Shown piece by piece: positions 1 through 13,625 of a stretch of 64,000 nt of DNA (its first letter is position 1; every line of letters starts with the position of its first letter). The notes under the pieces were generated by a model. It was not told the DNA's origin and did no database searches. It saw only the letters and a program-made list of their open reading frames with translations. Location: NCBI RefSeq assembly GCF_000247815.1, contig NC_021686.1:1901627-1965626 (forward strand), given 5' to 3'. This DNA comes from Ficedula albicollis (Eukaryota; Chordata; Aves; Passeriformes; Muscicapidae). The position numbers were made by a program, and so were the translations under genes.

Positions 1-235
1 TCTCCATGATGGCTTTGGGCTCACTAAGAGAAGTCAATCTCCATCTCCCTGCATGGAGGCAGCTCAGCAGCTGCTCTGCTCCACCACTTGGATCGCATTA
101 AGTTGAGGGCAGAGCCGAGTGCTCCCACCCCATCACCCCCATTTTGCTCCACTGAGCCCCACGAGTGGCAGCCCAGCAGCAGCTCTGGGTGCCGAGGGGA
201 CACGGTGGCACAAGGGTGGCAGGTGTGGCTCGTAC

Positions 236-395
236 CTGTGAGCAGCCCCAGCACTGTCTGCACCTGCTCCAGCAGCAGCTTGCGCAGCTCCTCCTTGCGG
301 GCCACGCTCAGGTCCTCGCGCGGACACGCCAGCTCCTCCGACGTGGTCTTCAGCATGATCAGCCCCAGGGCAGTGGTCACAGGAGACTGGATCAG
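236..395 (-). CDS. XPO6: XPO6 (exportin-6) coding exon, about residues 136-189
   Basis: This is the fourth XPO6 coding exon seen, 160 bases long. On the minus strand it has an acceptor (CCCCTCAG before 395) and a donor (GTACGAG after 236). It encodes 53 residues plus one base, beginning LIQSPVTTALG, containing MLKTTSEELACPRED and ending QVQTVLGLLT. This agrees nearly residue for residue with my memory of human XPO6, where LLDQ stands in place of LLEQ. Exportin-6 is an importin-beta-family karyopherin that carries actin-profilin out of the nucleus with RanGTP. The segment belongs to the helical-repeat region behind the N-terminal Ran-binding domain. The phase is 0 at the 5' end and 1 at the 3' end. 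Later exons lie beyond base 1. Confidence 0.95.
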
Positions 396-477
396 CTGAG
401 GGGCACAGCACAGAGTGTGAGGACAACATCCACTGACACGCACTCACAGCTTACAGCAGCCTCCTCTCTTGGGTTGG

Positions 478-1588
<1,111 letters not shown>

Positions 1589-3848
1589 CCTCCCCACTGA
1601 GGAGTTCCCACAGATAGGTTCAGTTTCCCCAGATGTGAATTTCTGGTGTTGCAACAGCTCCAGCCCCACGGGAATCCTCAGGGTTTCATAATGTCACTGC
1701 ACACATCCTGCACCCCAGCACGGCCACAGAACAGCCTGTCCCTTCTGCTGGCTGCACCCTCTGCCCCCAGCCCTGCCCAGGACCACCTCAGCACCAGCAG
1801 CTCACACCTCACAGCCCAGCAGCTGCCCCAAAAATCCCTCCCTCTCTCCCTTCCCACACAGCCCAAAGCTGCAGCCAGGAGCAGATGGCACCAGGCCACA
1901 GCTGAGGGATCTGACCTCCCCTTGCACCTCTACTGGATCTCAAACTGGAAACTGCATTTCTCCCAAAAAGAGAAATTTCTGCCCCATGCTGGAACAGGAC
2001 TGGACAAAAAGCTGACTTGTGCCTTCATCAGCCACTGGGATATTAAAGACTTCTCCAAGTGGGACAAAGATTTGTCCCACTGCTCTTCACAGCTGCCCAG
2101 ACACATCCAAAGTGATTTATGCTCTGCTGCCTCTGGGAGAAAAAAGTCTGAAGCCAATCCCAGTTGCTACAAGTAATCCTTCAAGCCCTAATTCTGCAAT
2201 ACAGGCTGACTTAGCTGCTGATCCTCTGACCCTCCAAAGGAGAGCCAGGCTGAGTTAACACCACTAAAAACACAGTTTGGTGAAATATTCTGGGCAGAAA
2301 ATAGCCCATCCAAAAGCTCTTATCTTGGCTTTTGTAAAGGAAGTCCCAGACACAGGAGCAGATGGCAAGGAACTCAATGAAACACCCAACTTGTTGGTAA
2401 ATTGTGAAGGGACTGAAGATCATGTCTCAGGATGTTTTCTGACAAACCCAAGGAGTTTTAGCAATGCCAGGCACTGGCACCTCAGGCTAAACAAATTTTA
2501 TACCTCTAAGGAAGCAGTACTTTATGTAGAATTACTGGCTTTACATAATGATAATGCAATACCCCAATTTACCTTTCTTTTCCACCCCTCTAGTGGTTCA
2601 GTAAAAGGTTTAGAGACTACTCAGACTACTTGGATACAATTTAATGCTGAAGAACAAAGAACATGCTGCAAATGATCTCAGAAAAAAGCCCTGAGAGAGG
2701 GTTCATCTGCAATTCTAACAGCAAATCATTCTGCTCTTCCTTCTGTTGAGGCCCTGGAATTCAGCATTACTGTTTTTCTTCCACTTTCTCTGAACATTTT
2801 AGGAATGTGTCTGCCACATAAATTAATTTATGGAAACATTTTCCTCCTTACACTGCTGAGCTCACAAGGAGAGGCTTAAGGGAAAATAGATTCCTCAAGT
2901 GAGCTCTGCAATCCCTTAAGATAACCCCAGAGTGCTAGAAAGGCCAGAAGAGCTCAGGCTGCCTTTCAGTCCCTTCAGATCCAGGTGAAATGAGAGGCAA
3001 AACTCCACATGAGTTACCTTCAAGCATTTCTTATCAAATTGATAACTGAGGCAAAAACTGCAGCATGTCCCACTCCAGAAGAGTCAGAAAAGTGATTACA
3101 CCAGCCAGTGATGAGCTCTGCAGCCAAGATAGTTTTTTTTTTAATTTTGCAATTAATACTAGATCCATTTGCTTTAACAAATAAACTCCTGCCACTCGAG
3201 GACATGGATTTAAATAACTGCCTTGTGGCTTGGCCGTGGGCTTTGCTGCATTCAAATCATGTAATTATGTCAGCAGAAAAAGCCTGTGCAGCACTTCAGT
3301 TTACACTCAGCCTCTTTAAGCCAATTAGGAACAATTTAAAGGGAGCTGGAGACAAAATACTCCAACAAAAAGAGGTTTGCACCAGCCTAGCTGAGGATTC
3401 CCTGTAAGGATGCTGAGCTGCAACCATCATTCCAGCTAATAACACAGATTCAGCCAGGATCCTCAATTCACAGCTGAGCCTTCCTGCAGGAGCCCTCCTA
3501 CACACCCCAACAACATCCTATTAATGATTCTACTGATGAGGGACCAGAGATTTTGGGGTGGCTTTGGCAGCTGGGTGAAAAATCTGCAACACTCCCCATT
3601 GAAAAACTGCCCTTGTGAGAATAAGTGACACATCCATCATTTATTGACTTCTTTTTTGTTTAAAGAAAACCCATACTCCTTGCATTTTCAAGAACTAGCC
3701 CATAATATTTAAAATTCAAAGTGAATACTTGTGGCACAGTGTACATTTAACACTGGAGAGAAAGGTCACATGGAAAAAAGTTGAGGCTTACGACAAAATT
3801 AGAAAGGAATTTACAAAGCAACATTTACTATTTAATCTTCCTCAAAAG
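1589..3848. other. XPO6 intron sequence, no gene seen
   Basis: Intronic, moderately AT-rich sequence between the exons at 236-395 and 3979-4176. Short open frames have no recognisable protein and no splice context. I saw no structured repeat here. Confidence 0.7.
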
Positions 3849-3962
3849 AAATCCCTACTCAAGGAAAGAAAATGATGTTCCCAAGGGGAAACCTGGCTTG
3901 GTGCGAAATCCCTACTCAAGGAAAGAAAGTGATGTTCCCAAGGGGAAACCTGGCTTGGTGCC
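3849..3962. repeat. 57-base tandem duplication beside an XPO6 donor site
   Basis: Two adjacent copies of a 57-base unit (AAATCCCTACTCAAGGAAAG and onward) differ at very few positions. They end only some 17 bases from the donor of the XPO6 exon at 3979-4176. Confidence 0.9.
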
Positions 3963-3978
3963 TGGACAGAGCTCTCAC

Positions 3979-4176
3979 CTGCAGGATGTTGGTGAAGAAG
4001 TCGTGGTAGAACATGGGCCAGTCCTGGCGGCCGATGTCCACGATGACTTTGCAGAGCTTGTTCCTGATGAAGTAAGGCAGAGTTTTGTGCTGAGCCAGCA
4101 GCAGCTTGGGCAGGCAGCTCCTGATCTCCATCTTGTCCTGGGATGGGACCCCCAGCCACATCTTATTGATCAGGTT
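3979..4176 (-). CDS. XPO6: XPO6 (exportin-6) coding exon, about residues 70-135
   Basis: This 198-base exon (66 codons, phase 0 at both ends) is bounded by TTTTCCAG and GTGAGAGC on the minus strand. The product starts NLINKMWLGVPSQDKMEIRS, includes the YFIRNKLCKVIVDIGRQDW core and ends FFTNILQ. It spans the end of the importin-beta N-terminal (IBN) domain and the first helical repeats that contact Ran in this family. I saw no frameshift or stop. In the intron just past the donor lies a 57-base tandem duplication. Confidence 0.96.
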
Positions 4177-4239
4177 CTGGAAAAGCAATGGACACCCCAA
4201 ATGAGGTCATCTTGGACGGGCTTCTCTGAGGTGACAATC

Positions 4240-4630
4240 CTGACACTGAGAATCTGGGACCTCAGACTGATTTGGGTGGGAAGGGACCTTAAAAATCATC
4301 CTGTTCCAACCCCTTGCTCTGCTCAGGGACACCTTGCACTATTTCAGGTTTCTCCAAGCTGGCCCTGGGCACTGCCAGGGATCCAGGGGCAGCCACAGCT
4401 GCTCTGGGCACCCTGTGCCAGGGCCTGCCCACCCTCCCAGGGAACAATTCCTGCCCAATATCCCATCCAGCCCTGCCCTCTGGCAGTGGGAGCCATTCCC
4501 TGTGTCCTGTCCCTCCATCCCTTGTCCCCAGTCCCTCTGCAGCTCTCCTGGAGCCCCTTTAGGCCCTGCAAGGGGCTCTGAGGTGTCCCTGGAGCCTTCT
4601 CTTCTCCAGGCTGAAAAACAGAAAACAGGG
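4240..4630 (-). mobile_element. CR1 LINE, 3' end fragment
   Basis: A 5'-truncated CR1 retrotransposon end. Read on the minus strand it runs from CCTGGAGAAGAGAAGGCTCC through the CCCTGGCAGTGCCCAGGGCC block to AAGGTCCCTTCCCACCC. This is the usual 3' untranslated part of avian CR1. It lies in an XPO6 intron in sense orientation to the gene. No reverse-transcriptase frame is retained. It serves as the intact reference for the copies at 8070 and 32100. Confidence 0.9.
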
Positions 4631-7050
4631 ACAGAGCATTTGGCAGAGCTGCTGCATCTCATGACCCAGGATTGGCAGTGCCAATGGAGCTGAAGTCACT
4701 GGTTTAACTGGTTTTGGGTTAAGCAGAACTCTAGTAGCAGGCACAGAACCATTTTCTCTACCTTTTAACCCTGGGCACCGAGGGTTTCCCCTCTAAAGGG
4801 GGAAGCAGAGCCTTGGATGAAGCAGGAAAAGAAAAGCAGGGGAGGAGGTTTGGTTTTCCCTGCCTCTGATGCCACCCAGGTCTCCTGAAGCTGAGCTGGA
4901 AGGTCACTGGAGCAGGCACTGCCTGGCAGTGACAAGGCACCACTTGCACAGAAAGCTTTCAGTCCACTTAAAGACAGACAAAATCCCAAGGAAAGCAGAA
5001 TTGCAAATTGCTTCCCTGCCCCGATCCCATTTAGGGCTCTGGAGCATCAGGAGCTGAATCTCTTGGGATAACCCAGAGAGGAGGCTGAGGCAATGTCTGT
5101 GCCCATCTGCAGGACTCAGCCTGGACAAACAGAATGCTCACTCATAGCCTGGCTTGGCTTGGAAGAAAGTTTAAACATCCAAAACTGGGAGATGATGTAT
5201 GGTCAAAGGAGATGCAATCCACAGTAGGATGAACTGCACAGAGACACCAGTTCCAGGGGAGAGCTACACAAGGATATCCAGAAATTCCTAAAAGAAGTTG
5301 ATTTTGGTGTTTTCTAGCAGAGAAAATCCACAAGTACTGCTTGGAAACAACCAGCTGAGGGTTCCTTGATGCGAGTCTAGAATTCCAATAAAACTGGAAG
5401 ATGTTTTAACTTTAAACATCCATCTTTTCATGCCCACTGTGTTCTGTCCTACTCCTCCCACCTGCCAGCAGCAACTTTCTCCCTATAAATGCTGTTGGGA
5501 AGATATTTTCTTTTGCAAAAAGCAGGAGGTGAAAACAATTCATCTGGAAGGGGGTCAGGAGGGGTTTTATTCCAAATCCACTGCTAACTTCCTAAGGAGT
5601 TTGGGAAATCCATGTGCTTGGGTGTTTTTGGGAATGATCCTTGTGCTCACACCCCTTGGACTGATCCAGTACCCAAGGACAGCTGGGGAAGCTGCACACT
5701 GGGACAGACTGTGGCTCTGAGGACCAGTTAATGCCCAGTACTGCACCAGTTATTTTTGGGAATTCAAGCTCCTCCATGGAGAAATCCTCATCTCCCAGCT
5801 GAGCTGGGGACTCCTGTCCCTCCCTCTGCACTTGCACAGTGATGTCTTTATTCTGGCCACAATTAGGTTTTTCAATGCTACTTTTTCCCCCTCCAGGGAA
5901 GCAGAGGCTCAGTAATCAAACTCCTGAATAAATAAAATAAAATATCCTGAGCTGGTAGGATCCACAAGGGATGATCCCAAGGATCACTGGATCCACCTCT
6001 TGGCCCTGCACTTGTTTTGCTCGTCAGGAAAATCAGTGGAACACCATCCCCTGAGCAGGAATCTTTCTCATGTCACTTGCCATGATCACCCCTCTTTGAG
6101 GGGAAGGTAAATCAGATTCAATTTGCAGATGGGGTCCAGACTCCTTCTGCAATCCTTAATGAGTAAAACGAATATTTAAGAGAAGAAATCAATGATGGCG
6201 TGGATAATTTGTAAAAACAACACAACTTTAAGAGCAGAGTTTTTATCTAAACATGTATTTTATCTAAGAAGTGGCCCAGTGCAAAGGCTCCAAACCCCTC
6301 TGAGTTAGGGGCACAGCTCAGAGTGCCCACCCAGCCAAGAACAGAACACAGAGGCCACAAATGGCCCAGACTGAGATGTGACATCAACCAAATGCTGGGA
6401 CATCCTCAGGGACAGCTCACTGACAAATCAGTGACACCACAGAGATGTGCACACAACCCTTTGCTCATTCCAGTAGACACAGAGATCAATATCAAGGCTT
6501 TTAACCCAAATCTTGTTCTTTTATAAGCAGGTGAAGAGTGGGATGTGGCTGTCTAAGAGAGACCTCACCACTCCAACCAGCACAAGTTTGCAGGATGTAG
6601 CTCGAGAGCACCAACCACAAGTAGAAAATGTCAGAAAAAAACAAAAGCAAGTTTGCCTTCCCTCTCAGCACTCAGAGCCTGCAGGAGCCAGGAGCAGGTA
6701 ATCACCCCCATATTTCTGATCATAAAAACAGCATAAAAGCAATAACACCCTTAAAAGCATCATGCAGAAACTCAAGCTGCCTCTGAAACTGGAGGTAATT
6801 TGTGCTTAGAGATGCCAGGAAATGAATTCTTCAATTTGTGTACAAAGATTCATATTCTCCCACTCCGTGCCTGCCATTAAGCAACCTCTCTGGCAGAGAG
6901 CAATAAAAGCACCCTTTATCACTGTACTTACCAGGGATGCCATTTCAGACAAACATTTCCCCCACCCCTCCCCCCAAAAAAAAAATCGATTGGCAGATAA
7001 AACTGCAGCAGGCAGAGAATGCACTGAGCAGGCAGGAGATCAGGCCTCAC
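4631..7050. other. XPO6 intron sequence, no gene seen
   Basis: Ordinary intronic DNA between XPO6 coding exons. Only short open frames occur, and none resembles a known protein. A short A run lies at 6975-6984. Confidence 0.7.
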
Positions 7051-7163
7051 CTCAAACACTGTCAGGCTGTACATCATCACATAATCATTCCTTGTGCTGG
7101 ACAGGAAGTACAGGCAGAACCTCCAGGCTCCTATCTGCTGGGCAAAGTTATTTAAAAGCTCCT
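7051..7163 (-). CDS. XPO6: XPO6 (exportin-6) coding exon, about residues 32-69
   Basis: This 113-base exon is in phase 1 at its 5' end, completing a split Glu codon, and phase 0 at its 3' end. It encodes ELLNNFAQQIGAWRFCLYFL followed by a segment ending YSLTVFE. This is the core of the IBN domain of exportin-6. The acceptor is TTTGCAG, preceded on the minus strand by a long T-rich tract with scattered G (the A/C-rich stretch at 7168-7210 on the plus strand). The donor is GTGAGGCC. Reading frame and exon size fit both neighbours exactly. Confidence 0.95.
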
Positions 7164-7853
7164 CTGCAAAAAAAAAAACAACAAAACAAACAAAACAAAC
7201 AAAAAACAAAATCATAAAAAGTAAAATATTACTTTAAAATGTATTTCAGTTTTAATTTGACTTTGATATGAATATTGCATTAAAATTCTTTAGATGTAAA
7301 GCCATAGCAATGTATAGTGATAGCACAGCAACTGAGCAGGGGAGAGACCCTGTGTTCAGGGAATGACTCAACCTGGAGGAGGGTAAAAAACATAATAAAA
7401 TCACATTCTACAGTGTTTAAAGCAATGTAACAACAGGCTTTAATGCAAACAAAACAGATGTGTCATTTTAGAATCAGTTTTGACATAAATACTGCAGCAG
7501 ATAAGAGGTGAGTATTAGAACAAATCACACAGCAATTGCATTATGAGCACTGTTATTTTATCTGTAAAAGCCAAATGTTGGCATTTCAGGACACTGTGAG
7601 AGTAGGAGCACTTCAGATCACAGTGTTCTAAATCTTCTTTTAATGCAACTCCAAGAGTTGCTGACTTGGAAGTTCAGGATGTCACAAACCTCCCTGAATG
7701 CTCAGGACAGGATTTGGTCATCTCCCATGAGGTGACAATGAGAAAATGACAACGTGAAAAAGAAAAAAGCCACAAGGGCTGCTTTACAGCCTAAGCAAAT
7801 TTAAGGCTTAATTAATTATTTTCTTTCCTGCATTTTAAGGAGGAAAATGAGGT

Positions 7854-8030
7854 ATACCTTTTCCACAGCAGATCACTATCAGAAAAACCACAACAAAAAC
7901 CTTGTGTTGTTTATTTTACAGGATTTTTGGGCCAAGCCTGATACCTTTTCCACAGCAGGAGATCACTATCAGAAAAACCACAAAAAAAACCTTGTGTTGT
8001 TTATTTTACAGGATTTTTGGGCCAAGCCTT
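7854..8030. repeat. 87-base tandem duplication in XPO6 intron
   Basis: Two near-identical copies of a unit starting ATACCTTTTCCACAGCAG and ending GGGCCAAGCCT. The second copy has a 3-base insertion (GAG) and a longer A run. Confidence 0.9.
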
Positions 8031-8069
8031 TCATGCTGATCACACTTTTGGCACAAGATGGTAGAAACA

Positions 8070-8490
8070 GAACAATCCCAGAATGGTTTGGGTGAGAAGG
8101 GACCCTAAAGTTCATCTCATCCCACCCCCTGCCATGGCCAGGGACACCTCCCACTGTCCCAGGCTGCTCCAAACCCCAATGTCCAGCCTGGCCCTGGGCA
8201 CTGCCAGGGATCCAGGGGCAGCCACAGCTGCTCTGGGCACCCTGTAGATCGGAAGAGCGGTTCAGTCCCAATATCCCATCCAGCCCTGCCCTCTGGCAGT
8301 GGGAGCCATTCCCTGTGTCCTGTCCCTCCATCCCTTGTCCCCAGTCCCTCTGCAGCTCTCCTGGAGCCCCTTTAGGCCCTGCAAGGGGCTCTGAGGTGTC
8401 CCTGGAGCCTTCTCTTCTCCAGGTGAGCACCCCCAGCTCTCCCAGCCTGGCTCCAGAGCAGAGGGGCTCCAGCCCCCAGTGCATCCCTGT
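8070..8490 (-). mobile_element. CR1 LINE, 3' end fragment, carrying an embedded adapter
   Basis: This CR1 3' end has the same layout as the copy at 4240-4630, and on the plus strand it starts at the inverted AGAATGGTTTGGGTGAG. Between ACCCTGT and TCCCAATATCCC the expected ~38 bases are replaced by the 20-base adapter sequence at 8246-8265. The rest is normal CR1. Confidence 0.92.
8246..8265 (+). other. Illumina paired-end adapter sequence embedded in the assembly
   Basis: The 20 bases AGATCGGAAGAGCGGTTCAG match the start of the older Illumina paired-end adapter. They interrupt a CR1 copy whose two flanks are continuous in the copies at 4240 and 29650. This is library contamination that was assembled, not genomic sequence. 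Confidence 0.93.
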
Positions 8491-8898
8491 GGCTGTCTGG
8501 GAATAAAAGGAATCTGCTTCTTTACAACCACCACAGGCAGCTCCCCCAGAGCACTGGCAGGATCTCTGCTGCCTTTCAGGACACATTTAACCACCCCACC
8601 CAGAGGGAACTGCTGTTATTCCTGCTTGTCATTCCACAAGAACTGGGACAGCCTTGCTCTGCATTCCTAATGCTGAAGTCCTTGCAGAGATTTCCCAGCA
8701 CACACAACCCAGCCATGCACAAACATCACTGCTTTAGCATCCAGAGGAGCTGCCACTGATTCCCTGGAACCCCAACTGTGGAAACCTTTCCTTCCAGTTC
8801 CCACCTAAGCAGGAGAGGGGAAGATGCCAGTTCAGCTGTGCTGAACACAACCAGTCCCCCAGCACCAGGAGCAGCCCTTGGAAGGGGCAGGAACTCAC

Positions 8899-8989
8899 CT
8901 ATCTCGCGTTTCCTCTCATTTGTTGTGCAATTGTGGAAAAACTCTGTCATCAGACTCTCCAGAGCCCGCAGGGAGGCCTCTTCTGATGC
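8899..8989 (-). CDS. XPO6: XPO6 (exportin-6) coding exon, about residues 2-32; ATG lies in an upstream exon
   Basis: This 91-base exon lies between TTCCCAG and GTGAGTTC on the minus strand. It encodes ASEEASLRALESLMTEFF then HNCTTNERKREI, plus one base of the next Glu codon. Human XPO6 starts with Met directly followed by this Ala-Ser-Glu-Glu peptide, so the initiator codon must be at the end of a preceding exon. No in-frame ATG occurs between the acceptor and the Ala codon. The region begins the importin-beta N-terminal domain. The upstream exon was not found; see the exon-free stretch from 9666 and the G run at 24675. Confidence 0.94.
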
Positions 8990-9379
8990 CTGGGAACGAC
9001 ATGGAAGGAAAGAGATACAACTCATTCCCACTCTGACACAGGAGGGTGGCATTAGAACATCACAGATGCACCAAAATCCAACATGAGCAGGACCAGCACA
9101 GGAAGAGCAACTGGGAACTCAAACTGCTCACTGGTGTCAAGGAGCAGCAGGATTTGTCCACTGCAAGTGAAAGCTTTGGACATAAAGGACCATTTTCTCA
9201 GCTCCATTAATAAGGACAAGAACACAACAAAATTCCTTTATTTTGCTGGCATTCAGGAATTTTAAGGCAATAAACAATTCCCACAAAGACAGCAAGTTCG
9301 AGTAAAGATGTTTTCAGATGTTTAGAAATCATAAATATCCTACCATGGGAAGCATAAACTTGGAAAGGATTTCTCTTGG

Positions 9380-9665
9380 ACACCCAGGAAGGGTGATCAG
9401 ATATTGGAATGGGCTGCTCAGGGGGTGGCAGAGTCCCCATCCCTGGAGATGTCCAAGGAGGATCTGGATGTGGCACTCAATGTCTGGGCTGGTGACAAGG
9501 TGGGCATCAGTCTAGGGGGTGGCAGAGTCCCCATCCCTGGAGGTGTCCAAGGAGGATCTGGATGTGGCACTCACTGTCTGGGCTGGTGACAAGGTGGGCA
9601 TCAGTCACAGGTTGGACTCAAGGATCCTGGAGGTCTTTTCCAACCTCAATTCCATGATCCTGTGA
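9380..9665 (+). mobile_element. CR1-like LINE 3' end with internal tandem duplication
   Basis: A CR1-type 3' end of a different subfamily from the others. The GAATGGGCTGCTCAGGGGGT block is followed by AAGGAGGATCTGGATGTGGC and ends in a CTTTTCCAACCTCAATTCCA-type tail. A segment of about 97 bases (GGGGTGGCAGAGTCCCCATC and onward) is repeated in tandem, which is not normal for the element. Confidence 0.75.
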
Positions 9666-10699
9666 CCCCTGACACCTCTTCCTGTCTTTGCCTTGGTGCC
9701 ATCCAGCTGCTCAGGAAGCTTAAAAAATTAAGGAATTTCTAAAAAGCAATATACCAGTATTCAGCAATCTGATTTGAGAAGAACAGGACCCCTCCCCACA
9801 AATTTAGGTTTTATTTTTGGAAATCATTAGTTACAGTTTCAAGTCCTAATGAAATTATCAAGATTAACATCCAGCTGTAGTTTTGGAGCGCTCTGGAGTA
9901 GGGATGATTTTATTCTGGCAAGGTAGCAGCCTTAGAAACAGACCTCCTACAGCACAGACCATGCCATAGCTGTGTCTCCAACATCTGCAACCCATGCTAT
10001 CAATAATAAATGCATCAAGATTCAAGCCCAGACCTTCAAGGAACAGGAACAAAGTAAACACTCAAGAAAACTGAAATTTCTGCCTCGACAAAAACCCCAA
10101 AGCCGAAACAAAAGCCGTGCCTGGCAGTCTCCTGCAGTGAAGAGCATGAGAGACATCCTGCAGGAACACTCCAGGCTGCTGCTAATTCCCATTCCCAGGC
10201 ACTGCAGCTGCCCAAGGGCCAAGCAGCAGGAGCCCCTCCTCACGGATAAACCCCCAGAACACCAACAGCTCCACAGTGAGGGCTCTGCTCTCCAGCAGCT
10301 GCAAATGGATGCTCTGCAGGACACCAAACATTTCCCTTCACAAAGGAATACTGAATTCCATCCTACCTTTCCTTTTCCTGCCCTGCTTTTTCCTTTTTTT
10401 TTTTTTTTTTCCTTGCTTTTAAAAGCCCTGCTACAGAAATCAAGGACTATTTGAGCAAGAGATGTTGGTAAGTGGGAAATTGGCTTAAAACAACCAACAA
10501 TCCAAGCAGAGCAACACTTGCAGCTCAAGTTTCCAGCTTTAATCCGTTTCTGCTTGGGCTGCAAACTTCCCTTCAGCCACAGATCAGCCTCCTGCCAGTC
10601 ACCACTCCCAGGTAACAGCACCTCTGTGGATAAAAGCCTCACTTGAAAGAGAAATATCTGACCAAGTCCTTAATTATTTAGGACATGGCCACACTGCCG

Positions 10700-10837
10700 T
10701 AAGTTGTCCTAAGCTCCTCCCAAGCAGATCCACATGTACAAATCCAGGATTTTCCTGAATCCCTGCAATAAGTTGTCCTAAGCTCCTCCCAAGCAGACCC
10801 ACACGTACAAATCCAGGATTTTCCTGAATCCCTGCAC
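10700..10837. repeat. 69-base tandem duplication
   Basis: Two adjacent copies of a unit beginning AAGTTGTCCTAAGCTCCTCC and ending AATCCCTGCA, differing at a few positions. Confidence 0.9.
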
Positions 10838-12967
10838 TTTCCTTCTCTGCTGCTCAACACAGACTGAGTCTCAGCAGCAGTTTCTGATGCCAAACCCCAA
10901 AGATGAGTTTCCAATCTCAATTTGATGCAAATTCCTCCAAGAGCAGCACTGCTCTCCCACTCCACCTTCTGCCATCCAATACCAAGATCACCTCAATCCA
11001 TGGAAAACTCCTGGTCCTTCACAGGGTGGAAGGGCTCAGATGTCTTTGGATACTTAATTCAATCCTTCTTCAGCAAGAGCAGTTGACATAAGTACATTTC
11101 TTCTAAGATTCAAGATTTATGTCCTGCTTCTGGAAATAAATTATGGAGTTCTTATAAATCTTGAGCATCTGCCTTGTCCTCCACTGACTTCAGCACTGAG
11201 ATTTGGAAGATCTTACTCCTTAGGAACACAGTTAATCTTCCAAAGCAGAACACCACGAGCAGGATGTTCAACATGTGAAAAGCAGGAAAGCAAAGAAACT
11301 TGGGAGCACAAAACAAGGATTTCATGCAAAAAGAGCCCAGGCTGGAGAGCACCCAGGGCCACCTTGGGCACAAAACCACAGTGGGACCTCCTCTTGTTTG
11401 ACTTCTTGAGGTTTGGCCAAAGGAGGGTCAAGAAGGGAAAATTGTCTGAGGTAACCAAAGCCCAGCTCAGGATCCCCTTCTAACTCCAGGCTGGACTTAC
11501 CAAGGACCTGCATTTGCTGCTGCCTTTGGGTGTTCCTCAAGTTCCCCAGATCCTGGGGGCATGTGGTCATCCCCCAGCTGTCCAGCAAGGCTCTGATAAG
11601 GAGGCACTGAGATAAGGAGGCCACATAAGGAGGCTGTGCAGAGCTGCACCTGGACCCAGACACCTGGGAAGCTGGATAGTGAGACTCCAATAAAAATCCA
11701 GCTGTTTGCAACACCTGGAATATTTCCTCTTGTTATTCCCATGGTAACATGCAGTTTGCTTTCTTCTAGGGCTCCCTGTTTACTCTGCATTGAGGAGAAG
11801 GACGGGCAGAACCAGCAGTGCTGAGTTCAGGTTCTGGTCTGAAATTCTGGGCCATGAACAGGTTTTATATTCCAAGGATTTCAAGGAAAGTGTGGGCCAT
11901 CAGTAACAGAATTTATCCCAGTTTTCTGTGTCAGGGCTGGCAATTTGCCTTATCTCCATGAGGGATTACCAAATATGCAACTACTGAAACAGAAATACTT
12001 CCCACTTTCTTTCAGAAGTCAAACCTGACCCCTCTCACCCCTAGTGCCTCCCAGGGCTGGATCAAACATCAGAGAACACCGTTTCTCTCTTCTTCCAACC
12101 ATCAGAGAAAAATATATTCAGTTCTCCAAGTCCTGCCTGCAGAGCAGGTAACAGGAGCTTTTCCCCATGAAAACTGCAGCTCACAAAAAGCAGGGCAGAT
12201 AAGATGTGCCACGTCACCATCCACTCCTGCTCCACAACACCATGGCTGAGCTCTGACCCACAGGGAGAGTCCTGGCTGCCAAATTCAGCAGATCCTGTGG
12301 CCAAAGGTGATGTCTTTGTCACAGCTCCCTTAACAAGGGAGGAACAAGGCAGTGAGAGGTGAAAGCAAGCAGGGCTCAATCAAACACAGCCACAGCTGCA
12401 GATTCCCGTGTTCCAGCAGCACATCCATACTTTGACCTGGAATTTGGGTCAGAACAGCATCTCTGGGAGGTGTGGCACAGGTGACTGTCCCCAAAATGGG
12501 TGGCTCTAAGTGCTGAGCTGGGTGCACAGCACGCAGAGGGGGCAAGCAGCAGCTCAGCTCCAGCTCTGCTCCTCCTGGAACTGTCCCATCTGATCTGGCT
12601 GTGGGTCAGGGTGGGAGAGAGTCACTGTCAGCCTGTGTCCCCTCATCAGTTTGCTAAAGGTGTTTCACACCACTATCAGATGAGGGGTGGAGCTGCTTAC
12701 TCATTCCAGTTATCTCTGGACTCCAACCCTCTGTGCCCTCCCCCAACCAGGACAATGAGCTCCAACAGCTCCTTTTCCTGACAGAAAACACAAGATCTGC
12801 TACCAAGAACCTGCACATCCAACAACATTCTCCATCCACCAAAGCACCACAAGAAGGACCCACCCCTCCAGCTGATTTCAGGGCTATCCTCCAGTTACAT
12901 TTTAAGCCATATGAGTCATTAACTGATTTCTGCTGATTAAAGGAAAAAAAAAAAAAAAAAAAAAGCT

Positions 12968-13625
<658 letters not shown>

